DNA of 64,000 nt. Origin: Eutreptiella sp. 'Long Island Sound 2002' (taxonomy: Eukaryota; Euglenozoa; Euglenophyceae; Eutreptiales; Eutreptiaceae). The notes under the pieces are model-generated. The model ran no database searches. It had not been told where the DNA came from and saw only the letters and a program-made list of their open reading frames with translations. Both the position numbers and the translations under genes were made by a program. The stretch covers positions 33,251,394 through 33,315,393 of the forward strand of contig OZ038383.1 of the NCBI GenBank assembly GCA_964036045.1. Direction: 5' to 3'. This document shows positions 11,665-22,400 of this stretch, one piece after another. Position 1 is the stretch's first letter. Each line of letters starts with the position of its first letter.

Positions 11665-13189
11665 TTCTCCCCCTTTCCGCCCTCTCTTCCCACCCTTGCT
11701 GGCCCACACTTCACCCTTTGCACACCAACATGGGTCCGCAGTTCTCACCATGTCTTTTCTCCAGGAACTTGAGCGTGCATGCACACATACATACTTGCAT
11801 ACATGTACCGGTGGCGACAAACACACAAACATCCAAACACACACAATTTGTGAGGGACACAAACATCCAAACACATACTCACATATACACCCATACACAC
11901 GTCCACACACACATGCACATGCACAAATTAACAACCACATTCATTCTTGTGTGCAATTATCATGCGTGTACATAACCACATGGCCACATTGAACCATGTG
12001 AAGTGAAGGGCTAGGGAGAGATGGTTACGGGGTTGGGGTTCGGGGATATGAACCTAACCATTTGCGAGGGTGTTCCTTGTTGCCTCATGACAATGGCACC
12101 CCCCCCCCCCCCACACACACACGGGCGCGCACGCCAAGAAGCACAAATAGGGCACAGAGGATATTGCTCGCTTTTGTGAGGTTCATCATACAACCATCTT
12201 GACCTACACCATGACACACTCATTCCCCTCCCTCCTTATCCCCTCTCGTCCCCTTTTGCCATGCCTCATGCCACCGCTTACCCCATGCGAACCCCTTCTC
12301 TTATCTTGCCTGTCGCGTCCCCTTGCCCTGCCCTCCCATGCCTTTCCTATTTGTTGGCCATGGCATCGAGTGCATTATTGTGGCGGCAATGACGATGACC
12401 TTTGCAAGTATATTGTGCTATTTTGTGTGTTCGTGGGTGTGTGCTTGTGCCCATGCGCATGTGCGCAAGTGTGGATGGTTTGTTCCCTCTTGGATTCTCT
12501 CATTTAGTGTGTTTGTATGTATTTTTGTGTGTGAGTCGGGGGGGGGGGCTTGCTTGGATTGATACGTGGGTGAAGGTGTCCTTGTGCGCCACTGTGAGTG
12601 TGTGACTGAATTCTTTGGTTTCTGGTTGCCTAGGTTTGTGTGTGTATGTGGATTCGTGAATGTGTGTACGCGCAGGTGTGTGTGTGTGTGTGTACCAATG
12701 TGCGTGTGTGTGTGTGTTGCAGCTTTTGCAGCTATTGTTTTGGATGCTGTTGTTGGTTTTGGTGTTGTGTGGCATAGGCTTTGATTGTGTGCGTATAACA
12801 TTGTGTTTGTGGCTGCAGACGCAGGTATGGTTGTGATTGTGGTTGTAACTGTGGTTCTGGGCTTGCGTGAGGTTGTTGCCATGGCCGTTGTGGTAGCTCT
12901 CGTTGTTGGTGTGGTTATGTTAGTGGCCGTGGTTGCGGCTTTGGTTGTGGGTGTGGGTGTGGGTTAGGGTGTGGGTATGGGTGTGTTTCTGCAAGCTGTG
13001 TTGTGTGTGGATTTGGTTGTGGTTGTGTCAGTGTGTGTGGCCCTGGCTGTGGCGAAGGCTGCAGTTGCAGCTTTCACTGTGGCTGCAGCTGTCCTTTGGG
13101 TTCTGGCTGTAGCTAGGGGGGGGGGTTAAAGGACTGCAAAGAGGGGGGCTCGAAATACCATCCACCCCCTCCAAAAAAAATCGCACCAA

Positions 13190-15708
13190 GTTTACAGCGA
13201 CAGTGTACAGTGACAGTGTACAATGACAGTGTACAGTGAGAGCATACAGTGAGTGTAGAGTGACAGTGTAGAGTGCTAGTGTAGAGTCTTGGCCGTTGTG
13301 GCGGACGTACTGTATGTGGGGATACATTCTATGAGACCTTGGGGAGTACAGTGTACAGTGTACAGTGTACAGTGTACATTATACAGTGACAATGTAGAGT
13401 GTCAGTGTATAGTGACAGTGTGCAGTGGCAGTGTGCAGTGTGCAGTGACAGCGTACAGTGCCAGAATACAGTGTACCATGTACAGTGACAGCAGACAGTG
13501 ATAGCATTGACAGTGTACATTGACAGTGTACAGTGACAGTGTACAGTGACAGTGAAGCATGAGTGAGCCCTCACTGAGCGCTCACTGAGCCATTTGGCGC
13601 GCTCAGTGAGCGCTAACTGCGCCATTTCGCGCGCTCACTGCAGTGAGCGCTCAGTGAGCGCGCCAAGTGGCTCAGTGAGCGCTCAGTGAGGGCTCACTCA
13701 TGGTTCACTGTCACTGTACACTATCACTGCACACTGTGTATTGCGGACTGCCCACTGCACACTGTGTATTGCACATTGCACACTGCATGCTGTGTATTGC
13801 ACACTGCACACTGCGCACTGTGTGTTACAAATTGCACACTGCACACTGTAATGCACACTGCACACTGTAATGCACACTGCACACCCTGTAATGCACACCG
13901 CATACTGTGCATTGCACACTGCACACTGCACAGTGCACCATGTGCAGTGTGCAATACCCAGTGTGCAGTGGCACACTGCACACTGCACAGTGCACCGTGT
14001 GCAGTGTGCAATATCCAGTGTGCAGTGTGCATTACACAGCGTGTAGTGCGCAGTGTACACTGCGCACTACACGCCGTGTACTGCGCACTGCACACTTTGT
14101 ATTGCACACTGCACGCTGTGTATTGCACACTGCACACTTTCATGCACACTGCACACTGTGTCATGCACATTGCACACTGTGCATTACAAATTGCACACTG
14201 CAAGCTGTAATGCACACTGTACACTGTGTATTGCACACTGCACACTGCACACGGTGTGTTACAAATTGCACACTGCACGCTGTAATGCACACTGCACACA
14301 GTGTATTGCACACTGCACATTGCACACGGTGTGTTACAAATTGTACACTGCACACTGTAATGCACACTGCACACGGTGTATTGCACACTGCACACTGCAC
14401 ACTGTGTATTGCACAGTGCACACTGCATACTGTGTATTGCACACTGCACACTGCACACTGTGTGTTACAAATTGCACACTGCACACTGTAATGCACACTG
14501 CACACTGTGTAATACACTCTGCACACTGTGTATTGCACACTGCACACTACACGCTGTGTATTGCACACTGCACACTGCACACTGTGTGTAGTGTGCACTA
14601 CACAGGGTGTAGTATGCCGTGTGTGATGTAATTCACACTGCACACTGTGTAACGCACACTGCACACTGTGTCATGCACACTACCCGCTGCACCCTGTGTA
14701 TTGAACATTGGGTATTGCACAGTGCACCGTGTGCAGTGTGCAATACCCAGTGTGCATTACACAGGGTGCGGTGTGTAGTGGGCCATACACAGTGTACAGT
14801 GTGCATTACAGTGTGCAGTGTGCAATTTGTAATGCACAGTGTGTAGTGTGCAGTGTGCCATACACATTGTGCAGTGTGCATTACAGTGTGCAGTGTGCAA
14901 TACACAATGTCCAGTGTGCAATACACAGTGTGCAGTGTGCAGTGTGCAGTACACAGTGTGCAGTGCGCAGTGTACACTTCGCACTGCACACTGTGTAATG
15001 CACACTGCACACTGTGTATTGCACACAGCACACCGTACAGTGCAAGCGTTCGGGCGCCCAGTGTGCAGTGTGAAATACACAGTGTGCAGTGTGCATTACA
15101 GTGTGCAGTGTGCAATACACAATGTGCAGTGTGCAATACACAATGTGCCGTGTGCAATACACAGTGTGCAGTGTGCAGTGTGCAGTACACAGTGTGCAGT
15201 GCGCAGTGTACAGTGACAGTGAACCATGAGTGAGCCCTCATTGAGCGCTCACTGAGCCATTTGGCGCGCTCACTGAGCGCTCACTGCAGTGAGCGCGCTC
15301 ACTGAGCGCGCCAAACGGCGCAGTGAGCGCTCACTGAGTGCGCCAAATGGCTCAGTGAGCGCTCAGTGAGGCTCACTCATGCTTCACTGTCACTGTACAC
15401 TATCACTGTACACTGTCACTGTACACTGTCAATGTACACTGTCAATGCTGTCACTGTCTATTGTCACTGTGCATGGTACACTGTATTCTAGCACTGTACG
15501 CTGTCACTGCACACTGCACACTGCCACTGCACACTGTCACTATACACTGTCACTTTACATTGTCACTGTACACTGTACACTGTACACTGTACACTGTACT
15601 CTGTACACTGTACTCCCCAAGGTCTCATAGAATGTATCCCCACACACAGTACGTCCGCCACAACGGCCAAGACTCTACACTAGCACTCTACACTGTCACT
15701 CTACACTC
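13190..15708. repeat. Central satellite of the palindrome (GCACACTG / CAGTGTGC units)
   Basis: The core consists of ACAGTGTACAGTG units (13,190-13,550) and a self-complementary block (13,555-13,715). Then comes about 1.5 kb of degenerate GCACACTGCACACTGTGTA-type units in alternating orientations, a second self-complementary block (15,222-15,392) and TACACTGTCACTG units (15,385-15,640). The whole is roughly mirror-symmetric about 14,475. The long Cys/His/Thr/Val-rich reading frames across it are products of the repeat and not genes. Confidence 0.9.
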
Positions 15709-16562
15709 TGGTGACCTGGCACCAGTCTAAAAACCCTCAGGATGGTAGCTGTAGGACGGATTGCCTACACGCACTGCCACGCTCGACACCAAACGTGAAT
15801 CGTCGTGATAGTCGTGCCACCACGTGACTCAGCTCTGCCATCGTGGCCCCCTCTCCGCTCAACTCCACCCGTATGGTGCACTCTCTCTCTCCCTCTTCAT
15901 CCCAGTCTCCAAGGGCTGAGTGCCGCACCTCAAGTGCGTCCCTCCCCCTTGCAAGCCGTTTCCTGCTCACAGTGGGCACGTCGTTCTAAGTTCGGTTTGG
16001 CAAGACGTCGACCTCGCCGTGGCAATCTCCCAGGCCGCTACGCGGGGAGCCGCGACGGGGACTGCATTCGACGTATCCGCCGCTCAAGCGTGACGCCTTG
16101 TGCAGGGGTATCATCAGTCGTCCGATTCGTCGTCCCAACGTGGGGCCCCTCACTCCCGTGCGCCACTAGGGTTGCAGCACCACGCGCCAGCGCGGTGCTC
16201 CCCTCGCACCCCCGTCCTGCGTGTCCTGGGACCCCCGCTCACTGACCCAGTCCGCCAGGCGGCCCCATGTTACTCCGCGCCATCGCGCCATGCTCTTTGT
16301 TTTGTCACACTATGGCCACGCTCGTGGTACCCCTTGTTTCTCTCCTGCGCGCCCCATCCGATTGGGGCTGCCTATGATGTCAGTGCACCTCCGTTTGCCG
16401 ACACCTCGATCTGCTCCCCCCCCCAACATATTGCGGCCACAGGCCACCCGCTCTTTTCTCGCCACAGCTACCATGTCAGACCGCTCAACACCGTCCCAGG
16501 ACACCCCCTCTCCCGCCCCCGACACCGGTTGAGGCGGCGCCATTCGTCGGGGGCCGTTCCCC

Positions 16563-19466
16563 ATGTTTCTGATGGACATCGCCCAGTCCGACGATGCTGA
16601 CCATCTGCTGCGAGAGCTGGACATGCTGAAGGATGACGCACTGGAAGCGGCAGATACGGCTATCCAGGCCACCGACCCCGCCCTGGCTGACTTGTGTGAT
16701 GCCCTGCGATGGACGGCTGCCAACGGCGACATCCAGGCTATTACAGCGGTGACGGGGGTGTGGACGCCACGGGGGCTCCTGCTCACAGCCACCGTAACGG
16801 TCGCCGCAGGCCCGTCAGACACGAAGGTCATCGAACACGTCCCCCTGTCACTGGTACAAGGAGGCCCACTGCTGGAGTATGTCTCCAAGGACCCTGAGGC
16901 CCTCACAGCGGCTCTCGTCACGCGGTGGAGCCCAAGCCATGCCCCAATCTCGGCGTCACGCCTCCGCAGCCAAGTCTTCAAGGGCCTGTACACAGCCCGC
17001 GAACAGCCACCGCCCGTCGACACTGCCGGCCCTCCGGACATCCAAAGCCAGAAGGTCTCCCACAAGATCCACAAGCCCATCAGCCAGTTCCTTGCCCCCC
17101 ACCTCAGACCGTCATGGGACCGCCTCCGCACCCGAGACGTAGTTGCGTCCTTTTGGGCGCTACCCAACGACGTGCATGCGGTCTTGCAGGCAGCCCATAT
17201 CCCGACGGCAGACCTCGTCCCGCTGAAGTTCGGACTCCTGGCGTGGGCATCCTCCGTCTGCCTCACAGGACAGTACACGCCAGCCCCGGTTCCCGCACCC
17301 CCCGCCCTCGCCAACAAGGGCATGTGGACCCCAGAGCAGCTGCGGCCGCTGCTCGAATGCTCGGTCTTGCCGATCCGCAGCGTGGAGCTGCTGCATCAGA
17401 TCGAGCAGGCTGGCGAGCACTCCTGGGCCACAGCCCCCACTTTCGCCGTGCTGCAGGCCGGCATCGCCGACACCGCCAACCCGCCCCCGCTCACGCCGCC
17501 CAGCCACGCACCTTACCTCACCAAAGGACAGGCAGTGCCCAGCCCCGCCGGCACTCTGTTCGCCACGGCGGCGTTCACCCCAGCGTCAGCCCTGTACAAG
17601 GCCCAGGGCAAGCCCACCCCCTCAGGGTCCGAACCATCGCCTTCATCGCTGTTGCCCGAACAGACAAGGCTTTCTTTCAATCTCCCAGAGCCTGCCTCCC
17701 AGGTACCACCGGCTGCCGCAGACCCCACGCCTCCGGAGTCACCGGCCCCGGCCGTCGGGTCGGCCCCCCCCAGTCCCTCCCAGGTGGGGGAGCCTTTCGT
17801 CCCGGACCTGGATGTCACGGCCTACTCCACCGACTACGCTCGATTGCATGACGAGTATGAGGCCCAGCGACGGGAGCTGGCCGTGGCACGGGGCGACCTG
17901 GAGTCCCTCACGCGGGATCTGGACACAGTGCGCGCCGAACGGGATAATGCCCAGCAGCAGGCCCAGCGTTGCGCCGCGGCACAGCGGCAGACCGAAGCCG
18001 TTAGGCTCAACAACTTCATCAGGTCGATACCCCCCCTACTGTCCATCGCCACCAGACTCCACGGCCTCCAGTCCACGCCGCCGGCGTTCGCCAACGCCGT
18101 GCGCAGTACCGTTCCGGCTTCGTTCGAGCTGCCTCCCCCCGGCTCTCAGCAGTTCCTGGTCCTCGTGCCGGTCATCCTCGCCGCAGCAGTTCTCACCTCG
18201 CCCCAGGCACCCAACCTCGAGGAATTGGCCGACGTCCTCCGTAGGGCTATGGCCGCGCCAGGCGCCGTGCCGGTCCCGGAGACCCCTGCGCGTGCACCCG
18301 AACTGTCGTTCGCTGTCCCGGACCCGATCCCTAAGCCGAGGGCGGTCTCTGCCTTTCGGGCACCGGGCGCGACCGCCCAGCCGCCGCCGTCTCTGCCGTC
18401 GCCTGCTGATGCCGCCCTGACCGACCTGCTGGAGTGGATCCCGGAGATCCCCAAGGGCTGTGAGGACGAGGTTGCGCACGCGCTCCACCTCCAGCTCTTC
18501 CGCCGGTACGGCGCGAAAGTCAACACCCTCCCGCAGTCGCCGATCCGGGAACAGTGGGCCTGGGTCAACAGCCACGCGCCCAGCCTGCCCGGCATCGCGG
18601 AAGTCGTGCGCTCCTTCCTCTCCAACCCCCCGGCAGTCCAGCGGGTTTCCGCCAGCCCAGCCACCTCCCCATCAGAAGCTGCAGCCGCCAACCGGGCACA
18701 GGGCGCAGCGAAAAAGAAGGGGTATACACCCCAAAAAATCGATCCGCAAGTCTTCTCGAAAGCCCTGTGGGTCGGCTGGCAAGAAGTCGACGATCCGCCG
18801 TCCGGTGAAGTTGATGCAGGACTCCTCGGTGGTATCCTTCGGGATAAATTTGGTGCAGGCCTTTCCTCCATTACTGAAGAACAATTGAACCATACATCCA
18901 AGTTCACAATCGTCGGAATCCGACCAGCAGAGTACGAGCGCGGCATGCGACTGACGAGGCAGCACACGGCTCGTGGCTGGCGGGTGACGTGGGCCGAATC
19001 GAAGAAACAACCGTTCACGCCCTGGGTGCCTGACCCTGACCGAGACCATCCGCCCCGGAAGACTCATCGGGGAAGCCGCGGGAAGCAGCGTCGTCCACGG
19101 GACCCTGACGATCAGGTGGACCTTACGGCAACGTCGGGATCGGACGGAGAACCAGACTCCAAATATCAGCGCAGGTACAGCCCCCGCCGCTCGGACCGGT
19201 CCCCGTCCCGCCGCCGCAGCCCAGGCCATCGCCGCAACAGCCCGCCGCCGAGGCGTCGTAGCGCGTACCGCGATGAGCCCCAAGCGCTTTCCAGCCGCCA
19301 CGACCACCATGCAGCAGCCCCCCTCCTGCCCTACCCGTACTCGGGGGACCCCCACGACCCCCGAGTGGCCATGGCCCACAACCCCTACGCTCCCCCGCCC
19401 TGGAGCCCCCCAGCCGACCCCCACCGCTACCAGCCGTACTTCGGTCGGCATCCGCGAAACCGGTAA
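16563..19466 (+). CDS. LINE ORF1 (gag-like RNA-binding protein)
   Basis: 967 codons, ATG 16563 to TAA 19464-19466. The N-terminal ~230 residues are helical and globular. A Pro/Ala/Ser-rich region follows. Residues ~423-480 are strongly heptad-like (RRELAVARGDLESLTRDL and following), a probable coiled coil. The C-terminal ~130 residues are rich in Arg, Ser and Pro (SDRSPSRRRSPGHRR), a basic RS-like tail suited to nucleic-acid binding. Position, coiled coil and basic tail match LINE ORF1 proteins that coat the element RNA. No CCHC knuckle was seen. ORF2 starts 8 nt after this stop, consistent with reinitiation. An earlier in-frame start may exist. Confidence 0.85.
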   Translation: MFLMDIAQSDDADHLLRELDMLKDDALEAADTAIQATDPALADLCDALRWTAANGDIQAITAVTGVWTPRGLLLTATVTVAAGPSDTKVIEHVPLSLVQGGPLLEYVSKDPEALTAALVTRWSPSHAPISASRLRSQVFKGLYTAREQPPPVDTAGPPDIQSQKVSHKIHKPISQFLAPHLRPSWDRLRTRDVVASFWALPNDVHAVLQAAHIPTADLVPLKFGLLAWASSVCLTGQYTPAPVPAPPALANKGMWTPEQLRPLLECSVLPIRSVELLHQIEQAGEHSWATAPTFAVLQAGIADTANPPPLTPPSHAPYLTKGQAVPSPAGTLFATAAFTPASALYKAQGKPTPSGSEPSPSSLLPEQTRLSFNLPEPASQVPPAAADPTPPESPAPAVGSAPPSPSQVGEPFVPDLDVTAYSTDYARLHDEYEAQRRELAVARGDLESLTRDLDTVRAERDNAQQQAQRCAAAQRQTEAVRLNNFIRSIPPLLSIATRLHGLQSTPPAFANAVRSTVPASFELPPPGSQQFLVLVPVILAAAVLTSPQAPNLEELADVLRRAMAAPGAVPVPETPARAPELSFAVPDPIPKPRAVSAFRAPGATAQPPPSLPSPADAALTDLLEWIPEIPKGCEDEVAHALHLQLFRRYGAKVNTLPQSPIREQWAWVNSHAPSLPGIAEVVRSFLSNPPAVQRVSASPATSPSEAAAANRAQGAAKKKGYTPQKIDPQVFSKALWVGWQEVDDPPSGEVDAGLLGGILRDKFGAGLSSITEEQLNHTSKFTIVGIRPAEYERGMRLTRQHTARGWRVTWAESKKQPFTPWVPDPDRDHPPRKTHRGSRGKQRRPRDPDDQVDLTATSGSDGEPDSKYQRRYSPRRSDRSPSRRRSPGHRRNSPPPRRRSAYRDEPQALSSRHDHHAAAPLLPYPYSGDPHDPRVAMAHNPYAPPPWSPPADPHRYQPYFGRHPRNR

Positions 19467-19474
19467 CCCGGGAC

Positions 19475-22400
19475 ATGGCGGGGCGCAACGAGGACATCCC
19501 TGCCGCCGTGTCTCAGCTCCGCCACTCCCACCTCGACGGCGTCCCCCATGTCCGGGACCTGCACCTGGGCGCATACACTCCCAGCTCCCCCCCCAGAGAG
19601 TGGGGCCTGGTACCGGTGCCGGCCCCGGGCACTGCCCAGTTCATCACGCCCCCCTACGCCCTCGAAATGTGCCTGCACGTGCCGGTGGGTGTGCACTACT
19701 ACCGAGCGTGCAGCGGGGCGGACCCCTGGCCCCGTAACGTTCTGTCGTTAGTGGGCGCCGTGCACTGTGTGCAGGTGACGGGCTCCCATCAGTTGCAGCT
19801 CTGCCGCAAGGGCCTGCCACCCACCTCCTTCATCTTACCCGAGCATCACCACGTGGTCCTCCCACAATCCCTACACAGCCGTGTCTCCATCACAGCCACA
19901 GGCCTCACCCGGGCCAGTGTCTTGGCGATGGCGGCCACGTACCACCACCGGCACCTCCGCAAGTGGGTGCGAGGCCTGCCTTGCGCCCTCCCCGCAGCCG
20001 TGGACCGCAAGCTAACCAAGCACTCCACCGCCGCCGGCTCCTGCCCTGGTCCCCCCCCCACCGGCCACGTGTCGCCCCGCCCAGACCTGATGACCTTCAA
20101 CGTGCAGATGTCCCTGCGACCCGAGCTCCGCGCCCTGGACGTCCTGGTGCGCGAGTGCCAGTACCCGCTAGCCCTGCATGTTCAAGAAGCGGGGCCCCTG
20201 ATCATCCAACGGGTGCACCCCCTGTACCACACCATCCAGGCACCAGCAAGAGTGGCTGGGGGATGTGCCACTCTCCTCTACAGGACCCCGGACCTGGTCG
20301 TGACCAGCCACAACGCCCACCCGTCGGGAAGAGCCCTCGTCACACACTTCACCATGGCTGGCGTTACCCACTGCCACGCCAACGTGTATCTCCCCGCCGA
20401 CGGGAACCTCGACACCCTCCAAGAAATCCTGGATTGGGTGTACCCGTACCTCCTCCTCACCCCGGCTAGAGTGGTTGTCCTGACAGGGGACCTGAACGCC
20501 AACTGCCGCTGGGTCTCGCACCTCCCTGTCTCCCCTGCCTCCCTCTGTGACCTCGTCCTCCCCACGCTCACGCGCCTTGGGATGCGCCGTCTACGCCCCC
20601 TTGCGGAGGCCCCCACGTGGGTGAGCCCGCAAGGTTTCGCCGGTGCCCTGGACCACATCTTCCTCCGCACCCCTTCGGAAGCAGCCCACACCACGGAGGT
20701 GCGCTCCGATTCCCGTTTCCCATCTGACCACCTACCCGTGACTGCCACCCTCCATGACCTCCCGCCAGCGCCCCAATTAGTATGCCCTTCGAAAAAGGGC
20801 CGCTTCCCCATCCCACGGGAGCCCCTCGCCAGCCGGCTCCGCACCCTCAACGACACCTTTCGGGCCGAACTCGCTACGCCGCCCCCAGGCGCGCCCGAAG
20901 CGCAGCCACGCTATACCGAGGTGACCTCAGCGCTGTACGCCGCTGCTACGGCTGCCTACGGGCCCCCCGTCCCCAGCCAGCCGGTACCGTCGACGGTACG
21001 TGTCCACGTCACCAACCTTCAACGCTACACGCTCGCCTACCCGGATTGGGCGTCCCAATCGTCACACCTCGTGGAGGTCGCCCGCCTCAAAGAACGCATC
21101 CGAGCGGCCTGGGACGTTCTCCTTCTGGAGAAGGATGTAGGGCTGGCGCCCCTACCCGCTGCCCCTGGCCAACCCACCAAAGTGGACTACCGCCGCACGT
21201 TAGGGGCGCGCTACGTACCCCCAGCGGATCCGGTCTACGTGGTGGGCGTCCCGGTACCTCTTCATCAACAAGCCGCCGTTGCGTTGGACCAGCTGCGCCA
21301 AAGGCACCTTGCCCCTCTTGAGGCGCTCTCACTCGCGCGCGTCCGGACCATCACGGGATGGGAAGGAAGGCCGCTCGGCCCACCACCCAACGCCACCACC
21401 GCAAACCTGCGAGCCATCATCCGCCGGGCGGCGGCCACTGTGCCGTACCACGATTTACTGGAGTACCGGCTGTTCGGACAATTGGAGGATGCCCAGTTTG
21501 CGACGATCGTGAGCCTGATCAACAGTATTCTCCGTGGGGTGCCCGTGCCCCAGGCACACTCTGCAGACTTCATCAACCTTCCGAAAAAGACGCCGCACGG
21601 CCCCATTGCAAACGGCAGGCCGCTGACCAATCTGGCCACGATATGGAAACTCACGGCTGCCCTCATCAAAGACCACTACCAGCCCCGCCTGGTTCAGAGC
21701 GGCATCCTGCCGCCCTACCAGTTCGGGATGTCCCCGCACTGCTCCTCCGTGGAGCTACTCCGCGTCCTACACGATGTATGGTGGGACCGCTGGCGCAGAC
21801 GCCTCGAAGCGTGGGTCCTGTCGGACGATGTCCGCCACGCGTATGGCTCCATCAACCACACCACCGAGTACGCCGTCCTCACCGCCGCAGGGATCTCCCC
21901 AGCCGACGCCGCGACCCTTCAGCACCATGACCGCGCCCTTGAGGTGCACATGGGGGGGGCTGACGGACGCTCTCCGTCCTCCACCCGGTTGGGGGCCGGC
22001 ACGGGGCAAGGGTGCCCCGTGTCCGGCATGAAGTACTCCATATATGGCGAAGTTCGGGGGCACGAGGCCTGCCGTTCCGTCCCCCCCGCCGACATCCCCG
22101 CGGGCCCGCTGAACCGGGTTCTCCTGATGGATGATACCCAGTGGCTGCCCGGCGACCGTTGCCACTTGCCCGCCCTCGCCAGTGGCATTGAGAGGGCGGG
22201 CCGCCTCACCAACCTCCACTCTGACCCGACAAAAACGGTCTTGATCGGCACCGACATGCGCGATGGTCAGGTCTATTTCCTCAACGACACGGTATACCTC
22301 AATGGTCACCCCGTGCGATGTGCCACGAGCCAGGACTACGTCCGCGTCCTTGGCCGCCATGCCCTTCCCCACCTCTTCCATCACGTCGACTCCAGGCGCC

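Noticed and set aside
13686-15241. Several 100-244-aa Cys/His/Thr/Val-rich ORFs on both strands
   Set aside because: Products of the GCACACTG satellite, readable in most frames on both strands; no non-repeat sequence is present.
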